64,000 nt of DNA from Gambelia wislizenii. Taxonomy: Eukaryota; Chordata; Lepidosauria; Squamata; Crotaphytidae. The stretch lies in the NCBI GenBank assembly GCA_030847615.1, contig JAUMIR010000001.1, positions 443,912,687-443,976,686 of the forward strand, in the 5' to 3' direction. The notes beneath the pieces are model-generated. The model was not told where the DNA came from, made no database searches, and saw only the letters and a program-made list of their open reading frames with translations. A program made the translations under genes and the position numbers. Below are positions 36,601 to 51,600 of the stretch, one piece after another. How positions within the stretch are numbered: position 1 is the first letter of the stretch; every line of letters starts with the position of its first letter.

Positions 36601-39600
36601 CCATTACTCTTCACATACATGTAGGTCGGAAGGACTCCAGAGTACGGTACATATCCAAAGAAAAATTCTGCTCATTGATGTGTTTCTGCAGCCTTGGTTG
36701 ATCCGTGCACCTAAACTGCATGATTGCAAATGAATTGCTAGCTGAATTTGTCACATCAGTAAAAAATACTAGTGTAAAAACAGAAGTTGTAACATGTCTC
36801 CTATTAATTGAACACAGGTAGAAGAAACAAACATCCTCTGTCCTTTAGCGATGTTTACAAAGAAGAAATTAGGAAAACAATTAGAAATCAGTACTGCAAT
36901 TCAGAAAGCAATTTTCAGAAAATCTTAAGAACACAGTCTTCTTGAACTGTTAATCTCTACTTTCTCCTTACTCTTTACAATCATAATAATTAAAAATCAA
37001 CTATACTTATGTTGGGTTTTTGTCGTTATTCTTATTTGTTGGTTTCTTTTGAAGAAAGGAGATATGTTATATATTGAGAGATTATTTAAGATATATGCTA
37101 GATAAATGATTTGGAAAATAAATAAAAATAAATTTTAAAAATCAACTATACTGCAAAATAAGCAAAATTTTTACTGAATTCCAACTGCAATTCTAAGCCA
37201 AGTAAGAGGTGAATAGTATTGAGTAAAACCACTATTGTTTTGCTCTACACAAGTTACTTGAAACAAAGCCCTCTAGGTAACAAGGGGCATGAACTGAATT
37301 ATATTCCAGATCTAGAGAATTAACAGACAAGTAGGGGAACATATCCAGAGGAGGGTGATCAAGATGACAAAAGCCCTGCAAACCAAGCCCTGTAAGGAAC
37401 AGTTGAGGGATTTGGTTGCTTTTAAGCCTGGAGAAACGAAGACAGACAGATAGTGTTCTTTAAATATTTGAAAAGCTGTCATGTAGAAGATGTAGCAATT
37501 TAGTTTTCTCCTGATCCAAAAGGTAGGACATGAAACACTGGATTTAAATTACAAGAAAGGAGATTCTGACTAAACTTTAGGAAGAACTTCCTGATGGTCT
37601 GACGGTATACCTTGCTTTGGAAGACAGCAGAGCTTCTTTACTAGACATTTTAAAACAGAGATTAGAGCTCCCAGAGATGTTGTCATTGCAGATTCCTACA
37701 TGGCAAGGGTTGGGTCCTTGATATCTCTTCCAATTCTGATTTACATGAGAATTATTGGTGTAAACATCTGCTAGAACAGATTTTATCAGGGACAGCAAAT
37801 GACTCAGGATTAAGCTAAGAACTAGCCAATGTGTAGCCCAAGACCATTTCAGTAACACACCCTGCAAAAATTTAATTTGTTTTTAGCTTCCATAAAGTCA
37901 ATAGTGCCTCCAAATCTCTTAGAGGAAAATGTTGGTAATCTGAAACTCTATTGGACCTAGAACATAGCAAAACTGTCTTATTTTACAATGGGCAGAAAGG
38001 CCCTTTTTGAATAACCAAAAAAGAAGGAACACATGGGGTGGTATAGATGTGTGTACAGCTTCTGAAAGCTGCCCAGTCTAACTGATAAACACATTGAGGT
38101 TCATTGGTTAAACTGGCTAGTGACCTTGGACTTTGAAGGATTTCTTTTCTGACTTGGTTTGATTAATTACTTGAATAACCAGCAGCTATCCTTTCTACAC
38201 TGTGCATTTTTATTTAATTAATTATTATTTTATTAAAATATTTATATCTCATCCTCTAAAGATCTCATGGTGGCATAAAATTAACACAATCAATTTTAAA
38301 AATGTAAACAATGCAGGTCTAAATACCCTAAAGGCACCAGATACTGTCTGATGTTGGAAGCTACAGAGGGTCAACCCTGGTTACTACTTGGATGGGAGAC
38401 TGCCAGCGAATACCAGATGCTGTAGGCTATATTTCAGAGAAAGGAACTGGCAAAACCACCTCTTGAATATTCCTTGCCTTAGAAACCCTATAAAAGTCAT
38501 GGGGTTACCATAAATTGAAGGGTGATTTGAAGGCACATACACACAAACAATATAATGACTTTAAAAGGCTAAAAACAGATTAAACAATTTAAGGGGGGAA
38601 AAGATAGATTAAAACCAATTAAAATACTTTAAAAGAATACCTTCCACTCTTCTGTTTGAAACTCACACTCAAACTGTGTGCATGTTTTGAGAGGGGGCAG
38701 ATTGGGAATGGTGGGACCAAGCACAATTTTATGTTTACTTGGAAACAAGTTTCACAGTGTTCAGTAGGGCTTACTCTCATACAAGCATACACAGGGTTGC
38801 AGCTACATAAACATAGGAGATTTTCAGACAACACTGTTATAGTGTTACTATTCCACTTTATTTGCTATGGCTGCCTCCTGTTGAATCCTGGGATTTGCAG
38901 TTTAGTGAGGGGCATTTAGAAATCTCAGCCAGAAAGCTCTTACGCCCCAGAATTCCATAGCAGGAAGCCAGAGTAGTTAAAGTAGAATAGTAACACTATA
39001 ACAGTGTAGTCTGAAAATCTCCATAGTGTGCCATATTTTATCCCCATTAAGTTCACACAATAGCTTTTTCTTCCTATCAGCAGACAAACTTTGTGTGTAA
39101 GTTCCTTCAAGTTGCCTTTCTCTCGCTCTTTCTCTGGCTTTTCTTCACAAACGAAGATTCAGGAAGGACTCATCCTGCGCTTTCTGCAAGCGCGCTGATG
39201 ACTAAAAAGGCCAATCCGAGATAAAGAAGTCCGGTTGCAGAAAGCACAGCAGAAGGTCTCCTTGAGTGATGTTTTTGAGTTGTGATTCTTTCTGCGTTGT
39301 CGTTTCTCTTCAAGACTTGTTCGGCGTGAGTTCTCAAATAAGGCTGCAGCATTGTGGACTGTGCGTCTCCATGCCTCCCGATATGAGGCCAGGGCGGACC
39401 ACTGTTGGTGATCAATTTGGCTGAGCCTGAGATGTTGTTTCAGAGAGTCTTTGTATTGCTTTTTTGGAGCGCTCCTCTTACGCTGACACGTGGCGAGTTC
39501 ACCGTAGAGTAGTATTTTTGGGAGGCGATGGTCCTCCATCCTAGAAACGTGCCCTGCCTAGCGCAGCTGTGTTCTCAATATCATGGCCTCAATGCTGGTG

Positions 39601-42600
39601 ATCCCTGCTTGCTCAAGGACAGCAACATTCGTCACATAGTCAGTCCAGTATATATTTAGGATTGTGCATAGACAGCGCTGATGAAAGCATTCGAGGAGTC
39701 ATAGGTGGTGGCGATAGGTGACCCATGTTTCAGATCCATAAAGGAGGATAGACTGTACAATGGCTCTATACACATTGATTTTTGTGCTTTGCCTCAGGTG
39801 TTTATTGCTCCAGACTCTTTTGTTAAGTCTTCCAAATGCACAATATACCTTTGTTAATCTGTGATCGATCTCTTTGTCAATCTTGGCATCTGAGGAGATG
39901 ATGCTTCCCAGGTAGGTGAACTGCTGAACGGACTTAAGCACAGATTTGCTGATGGCAATGTGGGGATGGTGGTGTTCGTCCTTTGGTGCAGGCTGGTAAA
40001 GAACTTCTGTTTTCTTCAGGTTGACTACCAGCCCAAACAGCTCTGCAGCTGTTGCAAAGCAGGATGTTAGGCGCTGCAGAGCTGCTTCTGTATGGGCAAC
40101 AAGGGCAGCATCATCAGCAAAGAGCAGCTCATGGACTAGATAGTTTAGAGTCTTAGTGTGAGCCCTCAGACAGCTTAAGTTAAACAAGCTACCCTCAGTA
40201 CAGTAACGTATATAGATGCTGTCGTCTTCTTCAAGCTCTGCCATAGCCCTTTGGAGCATCATGCTAAAGAAGATTGTAAATAAAGTTGGTGCAAGAACAC
40301 AACCTTGCTTCACTCCATTAGTTATTAGAAAGGGCTCTGAAAGAGCATCACCATATCTGACTTGACCATGCTGGCCCTCGTGTAGCAAGATAATCATTTT
40401 AAGGAATTTGGGGGGACATCCTAGTCTTTCCAGGATCTGCCACAGACCTTTTCTACTCACAGTCGAAGGCTTTGGCAAGGTCGACAAATGTTACATAGAG
40501 ACCCTTGTTCTGCTCTCTACATTTTTCTTGCAGTTGTCTAAGGGCAAATACCATGTCTGTAGTACTCCTATTGGCTCTGAAGCCACACTGGCTTTCAGGA
40601 AGAAGTTCTTCTGCAATAGCAGGAACTAATCTGTTCAGGAGTACCCTTGCAAGGATTTTTCCAGCAATAGAGAGCAGTGTCATGCCTTGATAGTTTGAGC
40701 AATCGGATTTTGCTCCTTTTTTCTTGTACAGGGTGATGATGACTGCATCTCGGAGATCTGATGGCAGTTCCCCTTTTTCCCAGCAATTCACAAGGAATTC
40801 GTGGAATTTATCGTGGAGTGCATGACCTCCATGTTTCCAAACTTCAGGTGGGATTCCATCAATCCCAGCTGCCTTGCTGTTTTTCATCTGCTGTATGGCC
40901 TTAAGGGTCTTTTCCAAAGTGGGAGCTATGTCCAATTCATTTTTCATTGGTTTTTGTATCATATGTTTGATAGCTGAGTCTTGGACTACTCGGTTGGCGC
41001 TAAAGAGACTTTGAAAATGTTCAGCCCATTGATTCAGGATGGAGGCTTTATCAGTAATTAATGTTTGACCATCTGTACTGTATAAGGAGCTTTGGACCTG
41101 ATAAGTAGGTCAAACACTGCCTTAAGAGCTTCATAAAATCCTCTAAGATCACCCAGATCTGCACAGTGTTGTGTCTTTTCTGCTATATTGATCCACCACT
41201 TGTTCTGCATGTCTCGGAGTTTTTGTTGAAGTTTAGTACATGTGAGGTGGAAAGCTGCTTTTCTTACATGGCAGGTTGGCTGGGCGAGGTATGCCTGGTG
41301 AGCAGTTCTTTTCTTTGCCAACAGCTCCTGGATCTCTTGGTTGTTTTCATCAAACCAGTCTTGATTTTTCTTGTGGGAGAACCTGAGGGATTCTTCTGCA
41401 GACTGGAGGATACTGTTTTTGATATGTTGCCAAAGCACTGTAGGAGAAGGATCTGTAGGATGGTCTTCAAGTTTTGTTTGTAGATTTGCCTGGAAGTTGT
41501 CTCTCATGGTAGCTTGTTGAAGATTGTTGACTTGGAGTCTCTTCTTTAACATGCCACCCCTCTTAGGTTTGAACTTAAGATGAAGATTTAGTTTACATCT
41601 GACGAGGCGATGATCTGTTTGGCATTCTGCACTGGGCATCGCTCGGGTATGACGGACATCACGAATGTCTCTCTGACGGACTAGAACATAGTCAATGAGG
41701 TGCCAATGTTTGGATCGGGGATGCATCCAGGTTGTCTTCAAGCTATCTTTCTGCTGAAAGATAGTGTTTGTAATAGTCAGCTGTTGTTCTGCACAGAACT
41801 CTAGCAGGAGGCGTCCGTTATCATTGCAATTTCCAACACCATGCTTGCCTAAGACACCTTTCCAGGCTTCGGAGTTCTTTCCTACTCTGGCATTGAAGTC
41901 ACCAACGATAATAATTTTATCTTCTACAGGGACTTTTTGTATGAGTTGGCGTAGGTCTGTGTAGAACTTGTCTTTCTCTACAGGGTTGGCTTGCATTGTT
42001 GGGGCATATATACTAAAGAGAACAACATGTGGGAGGCGTAAGGAAATAATGCGATCAGTGTCCTGTTGGCAAGGTTTCGAGTTTGGAAGCAATGGAGTTT
42101 TTAATCATAAAGCCTACTCCTGAAAGATGTTTTTCAGTTTTGGGTTTGCCAGACCAGTAAAGTGTATAGCCGGCGCCATGTTCTTTAAGGCTGCCTTCCT
42201 CATGGAAGTGAACTTCACTAAGAGCAGCAATGTCAATGTTAAGTTGTGATAGTTCATGGGCTATTAGGGCAGAATGACGCTCAGGCTGTCTACTATCTTC
42301 AGAGTCTCGCATGGTTCTGATGTCCAAGCATGCAAGTGTCAGTTTATTTACACTTTTGGAGGCCGGTGTGTGCCTTTGTTTCTTTGCCTTGGTTTGACCG
42401 CAGCAGAAGATGCACGTTGGCCGTGGCTAGCCAACCAGGTAGTTGGGGATGAGCTTTTTTTAAGCCACCTTTTCTAGGCCCCTCTCCATGTGGAGCAAGC
42501 AGTGCTCTCCTTAAAAAAGGCTGCTTGGTCGTTCAGGATGCTGCCGAACAAGACTGTCATCTCCCAGGTCAGCCTCGAGCGACCAATGTCCTGAACCACC

Positions 42601-45600
42601 TGCATGCAGGGTTGGGTCTGTGGCTTCCAGTGCATCTTTACACCTGCCGTTTCATCCCTCACCTATTGCTACAGGGCTTTTTTGGAACTGGATTTGTCCT
42701 TCGAGCCTGTGCAATGGATTTTTCTGGTGGAGCGCAGCGTGCACAGAACTGGTCTCACCCTTTAAACCAAAGGTTCATCTGCCGTGGCCTTGCAAGCATG
42801 GACGTAGCAGTGAGGTCCTCAGGTCGTAGGTTTGATTAGAGTTTCCTTCTCTTAGATGGTTGACCTTACAGGGTTGGACGAGCACCATCTGCCCGGGTTT
42901 GGGATTAGAGTTTTCCTTCTCCTAGGACAGTTGCCACAAGGCTAGAGAGCCCATCCTGCCCTTTGACGCTCTTTGTCAGACCCTTCGGTTTTGACTTATC
43001 TGGCATGGGAGACCCTACCGGTAGCTTTATGCCACCGCCAGCATAGCTCAAAACGTCATTAGGGTATGCAAGCCTCTCTCCCATGACAAGGGGGCATCAA
43101 TGGAGAGGCAAGTTGCCTATAGACTTATGGCAACCCCATGACTTTCATAGGGTTTTCTTAGGGAAAGAATTCTTAGAGGTGGTTTGCCAGTTCCTTCCTC
43201 TGAAATGAAGCCTAAAGCACCTGGTATTCATTGGTGGTCTGCCATCCAAGTACTAACCAGGACTGACCCTGCTTAGCTTGTAAGATCAGATGGGGGATCT
43301 GGTACCTTTAGGGTATTTAGACCAGGCAAACTTTACTAGTTCCAAAGGTAGCACTAGTGGATCATCCTGAGGCAGGCTTAATGAACTCTGAATCTGTTAG
43401 TCTTATGAGAACCTGAACAGTAAAAATCCTAAAAATACAGAAAGTAATATTTAAGTAGTGTCCAAGAAACTTCTGCAGGTCAACTGCAACAATTTCCAAA
43501 TGTAGGCCAGTAGCTCTAGCATTTATCAACAATAGTTTCAGTCTGCATTAGGCTTTTGAGCTTTAGAGCAATTTGCAGAATTGCTTGGAGAACTCTGTGT
43601 TCCATATTATGTCCTAGATCTTTCAAAAACTATTACTACTGGCCTGCCTTATTGTGTACACAGAATTCAAGTAAAGCCATTAAATCTCTGGCCAGCAACT
43701 AATTGTCAACAGGGGCCATATTTCTAACTGAGCGATGGAGGAGGTCCTGCAACACTGATTCTGCTCATTGATTCACTCCCAAGCTAGAGGCAGAAGGCTT
43801 TTCAACTGCTTCTCTTCCAGCACAATTAGATACAGAAGATTTAGCAAAATACTTCCTCTAGGCTGTCCAGTTGCTTACTATAACTTCCCTGTGCTCTGGT
43901 CTGTGTAGAAAAGTGAACAGCTTACATACACAATCATCTGAAGATTCTGTCAATACCTCTCTTGCTGCTCATACTGCTGTGTAAAAGATGGGTTTAAAGA
44001 GCCCTTTCCTTCAGCCTCAGGGTTCAAGAAAGGTTAGAGCATGAATAGACTGCAAGAGCTTTCAGAATGTGAGTTTGCATCAGAAACTATGCAAGGATCT
44101 AAATCAGAAGGAAGGCAGATATGGACCCTGGACCTCCAGGTATCTACCTCTATATTCAAAAAACCAACCAATAATGTACCCATTAATATGACCTACTATT
44201 AATGTCCACAATTTGTGTGGTCCATGCCAAACTCTTTTGCTGGCCCACTGATAGAAGAATGCCACTGGAATTAGATACCACTGTCAAAAAAGGTCTCCTT
44301 TCCTCCTTCCCTTCCATAAGAGAAAGAGACATTTTGCCCTGTTAGTCAGCTGGACTCTTTGGTGTGGGAGGGTACTCTGTAAGGAACCTCCAAGGCAGAA
44401 GATGAATTTCAGCTGCACCACAATAAAAACACTGGAATAGGTGGGTGAGGAGTTAAAATGCAGGCTACAAAATATCCAGTAAATGCGAATACACACAAAT
44501 GTAATTAGATTTTATTATAATCACACCTAACAAAATCTGCTGGACTAATCTTAGTGCTACTAATATACATTTGTTGTTGTGTGCCTTCAAGTCATTTCCG
44601 ACTTATGGCAACCCTATCACAGGATTTTCTGAGTGTGTATGACTTGCCCAAGGTCAGCCAGTGGGTTTTCATGGCCAAGTGGGGATTCAAATCCTGGTCT
44701 CCAGTTGTAGTTCAACACTACGCCACACTGGCTCCTACTAAAATATATACATGCCTGTTATTATTTTCTGACTTTTGTATATGGAAGAACCAGACATAAT
44801 AATAAACAAAATTCAAATAACTTTGCCTATGTGACCTTCATTCCAAACTAGTAGATGCAACCACCACTACACTTTTATGTGCTCAGTAACAAGCTATTCA
44901 TTAAGAAGAGAAAATGCACAGGAGACTATATGAATTTAACAACCTTAAAATATTGCAGCAATGCAGAAAACATTTTGACAAAACTTTCCGGAAAGGCATG
45001 ATGGTAAGATACATAAAACCTTTTACTACAGGTACCGAAATACAAAATACATATTAATTTGAGGAATATGTACATGTGTAATATTGCCTTAAAATATTAA
45101 CAACAAGGTGACAGCTTCTTCATGCCCTTCTACGGTATTCTGTCAAATTTCACTAACTTCATCAGGAAAATTGATTATCAGCAGTTTCCCAGATTTCTTT
45201 CTCAAGGAATAGGATGATTATTGATTTTCAACCAAGTTTTTCCTGCCTATATAATAAAAATACATGTTAGCAACTTGTTACTAAATATTTAGTGGATTTG
45301 GTAATATACCTCATCCACTCCATCATGGCTATTGTCCCCCTTATTTTTCCTCCATCCTACTCTACATTCCCAGAACACAGAGAAGCAACAAAGATGGGCA
45401 TAGCACTTGCTGGGAGATGCTGTTGTGCCAGCTACCCAGCATCAACTTGTTTCAAAACAGGCCTGCACTCTGAGCTACATATAGAAGTCAGAAGCATGTT
45501 TTACAACCAATATTTCTAGGAAACCTGGGGATTCCTTTCCTCTATAGCAGAAGTCTGGAATGTGGGGCCCTCCAGAAACAATTCCCATCCAACATAGCCA

Positions 45601-48600
45601 ACTCCCTTTTTCTAACCAATAGTGAAGGATGATATAAGCTGCAGTCCAGCAACATCTGGAAGGCCATGTTTTCTTTGCTCCTACTCTTTCCTTGCTCCTA
45701 CTCCTTCTGGTAATCAGCATATATCAAGTTCCTTCAATGACAAGGACATATTCTACTCTCATTTTCACATTTTAAGGTTTCACTCAAAAACCAAAACCCA
45801 GAACACCCATCTATAAAATATACTGTGGTGGAGCAAGGGAGTCATTCAGTCAAAAGCTTACCAAACAGAATAATACCACCTCTCAACCCACTCTTTACAC
45901 AGTCAACAGCACAACATGAACTTCCAGCCAGACACAGATCATGCTATGCTTTTTGATGTACCTCTGCTCACTATTAGTAGAGCTACATCAAATTAAGTCA
46001 TTATACCACTGTGTTATGTGGGTGGGGCTACAATGAATAAGGCTTTCATGTTGTAAACCACAAACTCAAGAGACTTTCCCAAAGGCTGTTAAACAAGTTT
46101 ATAATTATAAAAATACAGCCAACAAACAGAATCATTTGTAAATGTGTCTTTCTGTTCTGCAACCTGACAATTACAGTTGTCCCTCCACATTCATGGATTT
46201 GGCATTCACGGATTTACGTATTCACGGCTTGAAAATATTCTTTAAAAAATAATAATCCAAAAAGCAAACCTTGATTTTGCCATGGATACCATTTTGCTAT
46301 GCCATTGCATATAATGGGACTTGAGTATTCACGGATTTCGGTATTCACAGGGGGTCCTGGAACCAAACCCCAGTGAACGTGAAGGGACAGCTGTACTACT
46401 ATGTCCTCTCAAGGGCTCTACCATCACTAAAGAAGGTTGATTCTTTTAAGCAGAAGAATGAATCTCTACCCTATGCCAAGCCAGAATTCTGTTCTGAAGA
46501 GAAAGCTTTTGGGATATTTCATTTCAAAGATTTGGGATCTATTTCCTTATATTCCGAACTATTTTAAGAACATTTTAATCTCTATCTTTATTTTTCTTCT
46601 CAACTCTGTTGTTGAGGAATATATGAAGAATGTTTGCAAGCTGTTTCAAAGAATCATTTCTTGCAATAAAACATGCCATTTTAGTTGAAGTCACATTGAG
46701 GATGGAGCAAGCTTGTTTTCTGCTGCTCCAGAAACTAGAACATGGAGCAATGGATGCAAGCTCCAGGAACAGAGATTCCACCTCAACATTAGGAGGAACT
46801 TTCTGACAGTAAGAGCTGTTTGGCAGTGGAGCACACTCCCTCAGAGTGTGGTAGGGTCCCCTTCCTTGGAGATCTTTAAACAGAGGCTGGATGGCCATCT
46901 GTCAGGGATCGTGACTTCCTGCGTGGCAGGGGGTTGGACTAGATGGCCCTTGTGGTCTCTTCCAACTCTATGATTCTATGATTCTGTGGGAAAGATAAGA
47001 CTACAGGGGCTCTCATCTAACACTACAATGATATGAACATTTGCCATTGTTCTGAAAATCCACTAAAACCCATCCACAAGGTATTGTTGCTAGGTTTTTG
47101 CAATTAATATGCTTCCATTAAGCTATCTTCTTTTTGTAAGTTTAGTGACAGAAATAAACATTTTGTTTTTCAGTTGCCTACAGATCCTAGTATATCTCTT
47201 TCGCCTTCTCTCCTAGGTTTCTCAGTTTCTGTAGGCAGATGCTTCAACTGGTTAAAATCACTACATAATTTCTTTTGTACAGGTCAAGACCAGATACAGT
47301 ACACTTTGCTCAGGAACCAAATGTGACAAACACAGATAATCAGCAGGCAATTGCAGACAGAGAAAGTACAACAGGTACAACTAGTTTAGCATCTTTATTT
47401 CAGAGCATGGAATATTTGAAATTAAGAATGTCAGGAAAGTAAGCCAGAGTTACCATTCACATAAAACTAAAAAATTTCCCACTGGAAATAATGTTATTTG
47501 CTTTAGCCTTTAGCTTCCCAAGTACAATTTAGGAAAATAAAACATAGAAATAGATGCACTTTTAAATACTCAAAAGATGTGATTATTTCATCCTTTTTTG
47601 GTTTTTAACAACCTGGTCTTGAACATATTGACATGGAAGAAGTTAGACTCCAGTTCGGTCTCCAAACCTACAGGAACAAAACCTATAATTGTGCATTCCC
47701 CCCACCCTATCAGAATTGTATCATTACTACTGGTTTGTGACAAACCAAAGGAAGAAATTAAGAGGACTGCATGGAGAAAAGAGAACAGAGGACTGTGAGG
47801 CTGTCTGTTTAAGCCAAACTATGGCTTAGCTTTTTATATGAAACTCTTCACTATTTCACTACAATTTATTTCTCTGCAAGACTATTTAGAATTGTACTGT
47901 CACCCCAATCAATCAAGATGAGAAAGAAATTATCCTGAGTAGACTTTCTTGTTACACAAGGAATGGTGCATGCAGTGAAGTACTCCACATCAGATATTTT
48001 TTCTGGATAGCCACATCTACTGATCAAAGCCATTATACATCCATAGCATCTAACACCTAAGCAGCAGATCTGCTACCAACATGTGTAGCTACAATCATGC
48101 AGTTTCTGTGACTAATGCACAGTGAAGACGGGGATAAGATTTTCCACACACCCGGCAATACAAGTGACACACCAGTGATGCTCATCTCTATCCACTTCCT
48201 GAATCTGCAGCATAGTGTTTTTATTCCACTGTCTGCAGAAAGAAGGCACTTGACACAGGGAGACTAAACAAGTTTGGTCCTGTAAAATTGCTCAGAAGAG
48301 AGACTACCCTGAAACCACAAACAAGATGCTCTTTGGAGTAACAGTTGGTTATAAATGAAACTGAATAAATGAAGGGAACTTCTGGGACATATTACCTTTC
48401 TTATAGAAAAATCCTACATATTCTAACACAGAAGTAGACCCTACTGTGCTCCCTGGGGCCTACTTCCAAGGATTTCAATTCCACCCCAAAGTTGGTTCAA
48501 ATACTATTTATCATTAGTACACTATACACTCTAATGACCAAAGGAGAACAAAACCACTAAACTTGTTATTTATTTAGGGAAGAAAACTTTGCTCCATTCA

Positions 48601-51600
48601 TTAAGAAAACGAAGGAATCAAGCATATTTCCATTAATTAATTATGGGTTCTTTGATCAATTCTCAAATGAAAAAACACTTCCTTCTGCCTCTCAGATCTA
48701 AGAATGTGTCATTCCAACAATAAATGAATCATGTACGTAGGTTTAGCAACAGATAACCAAAACTTACACCATGCATCTCATGGAATATCACTAGACAACT
48801 AGCTTTTGTTCACACCCTAGCACAGCAAACTTCCTTAGAGGACTGTGCTTTTGTTTGTACTTCAGGGCCTAGGTATGCATCACACATAGTAGCATGTGAC
48901 AGATTCTTCCTTTCTGTAAGGAATCACTTTCAGGAGGAGAAAATTTCAAGCAGAGATTTACAAGGAGCTAACTTTCCCCATTTACTATTTTTCTTTCTGA
49001 AATTGCCTCCTGAGCTCTTTTCCCTCTGCTTATATGGTGCTGATGAATTAAGTGTGTGAGGGCCAAAATACCTCTGGAACACTGTAGCAGGCAAAAAAAA
49101 AACTTGGAAAGGGCAATGTGGAGCAGAAAAAGGCTAAGTACAGAAAGAGGCTAACCATTCCTTTGCTTTTCCATTTAAAATTGTCTTCTTGTGATGCTGC
49201 ATCTCCTTACAAGATGCAATCATCATGGCCTTGGTATGAGCGTTAACATGCACCTTTGTGCTGCTCCCACCCTCTGGAACTGAACTCCCTTCCACAGGAG
49301 GCTAGGCTGGCCCACTCCCTGCTTTCCTTTCGCTGGCAGACAAAACCCTTGTTGTTTAAGCAAGGTTTTAATCTGTAATTGTGCCCAGGGAGTCTTTTTT
49401 AATTGGTGTGTGTGTTTTATTTTATTTTTTAAATGTATATTTTGAGTAATTTTAAATTGTTTTAATTACAATGATTGTAATTGTTTTTAAAACTGTATTA
49501 GATTTTAATTGATGTTCTTTTGTGAGCCACCTTGGGTCCCACCTGGAAGAAAGGTGGCATATAAATTGAAAATAAATAATAATAAATACATTGTTCTTCA
49601 AGTTACGTTGTTAGTTACCCAATTAGATGTTTTTCTATGTGTTTAACCACACTTTCAGTGATGCTGTTTACATAAACACTACGACAAAACAGGATTGCCT
49701 CTAAAATATCAAAGAACTGCAGCAGATTTGCTGGTGTGAAATTTACAAAATAATTATGTTAGCTATGGTAAAAGTAAGGCGAAATACACACAGGAGACAA
49801 CTTTTATGCAACCAAGGCCTAAAGTGGTTAACAACAGGGATGATCAAATCACAACCCATAACCATCACCCAGGACCACTTGTAATATGGCAGTGTTTACA
49901 ATCTCCAGGCATTAAAGAACTAAGGGAGAAAGCCCTACACTCCATTAATTGCTCTTTTTTCACATATGTAGACAATTACATTACAGACAAGAAAGAGATG
50001 GAGGCACTGTCACCTCTGTCTCCAGATTTAATCGAGCTGATATAAGTCCATCTTGAGGACACTGCTGAGGTTCAACTTCCCACAGCTTTGGCAGGCTGCT
50101 AGAGTAAGAGAAGACTATCTTGCCATAGTCTAGCTTCAGACTTCGCAACTTCTTCCCTGTCTAATATCTTATTGTTATTTGTTCTCTGTTGCCTTTCATT
50201 TTTTTTTCTTGGCTTGTTGGTTTGTTCCTTCAGTCAGCTCACTTCATCTTGGAAAAACTATTTTTCCCCTCCCAAAAGCTGCTTTTCCACAGTAAAGTGC
50301 AACAAAAACAAAAATATGAAGCAACAAAAAGACCCCAACAGTAGATCACCCAGAAGTTCATAGCTATGGCAAGATGTTATTTTCTGACTATTGTTTCATT
50401 ATATAAGTATCCACATGACCTCATATGACACAGCAGGTGCATCACAGTACCTGGGACACTGACATGTAAGTCTGGAAAACTCTGGTTCAACTCCAGCAGG
50501 TTAGAATATCACCACATCACCTACTTGGTGTTACAGCCATGATGATTTCATGTTTTTGATCTGTGATTTAAACAGAGCCCAGTAACACTGGGTTACTGGG
50601 CTCTTTCTTATTTTTGACACTGGAAATTTCTTAAATAACACAAACTATGGAATATGCTACTGTGCAGAGCTGGCTCTAGGAAAGAGAACAGCACTTTATG
50701 GGGGAGAGATGCACAACCCCTTTCTTAAAAAGGACATTTCAATCTGTAATGAAGCAGAGAGACACAAGACGAGCAGTGAAGGAAATAAAACAATATATAT
50801 AATGGCCTGGAACATTACAAGTCAAATTAGCTTTCTTCATTATGTGACCTTGAAAGAGTGGAAATTTTGGAAAGCTTGATGGTGATTGCTGTGTTCAATA
50901 TTTACAAATGCAACATATGTATTTAACTGTGACCCCTTTGTCACGTGGCAGCCTATACCAGTGTCAGTGAACTGAAGGAAAACCCACACACTTTGGATGG
51001 TTTGGTATCACAGTTTTCTTTTCTTTCTTTTAAAGGATTCCTTAATTAATGGAACCCACATGTACTGTATAATAAAACCTAGCAAAGAATTTAATTGATG
51101 TCCCTAGCATGTGATTTCAAAATAGTGTTTTTGGACCACTTAGAATCATAGAATCATAGAGTTGGAAGAGACCTCAAGGGCCATCCAGTCCAACCCCCTG
51201 CCATGCAGGAAATCACTATCAAAGGATCCCCAACAGATGCCATCCAGCCTCTGTTTAAAAACCTCCAAAGAAGGAGACTCCACCAGATGCAGATGAAACA
51301 TGATAAAGCTCAAGTCTCAAATTCTAAAGAATTTTGTTTTACTATAATAAAGAGCCTTATGGAATCTAACTAAAAGCTAACTAAAGTATTATGGTGTAAG
51401 CTAGCCTTGCCCAATCCATCCTCCAACGTTTTGGAAGACAAGGGGCTGGTGGTCAAAGATGATGGGGAGTATAGTTCAAACATGGAGGGGGAGGTCACCA
51501 GCTTGCAGAAGGCTTGAATCTACTTTTGTGGGTTTCAGTTCACTTCATTGGGCTACAGTTCACATTATCATCTGCTAAAGTGTGTATTAGGATTATCATA

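Noticed and set aside
38317..38420. 5S rRNA gene
   Set aside because: Head has a deletion and substitutions and is fused to a SINE tail; a SINE, not a functional 5S gene.
39159..42327. Long open frames as possible host genes
   Set aside because: Endonuclease and reverse-transcriptase motifs, frame breaks and repeated 3' ends show a LINE.
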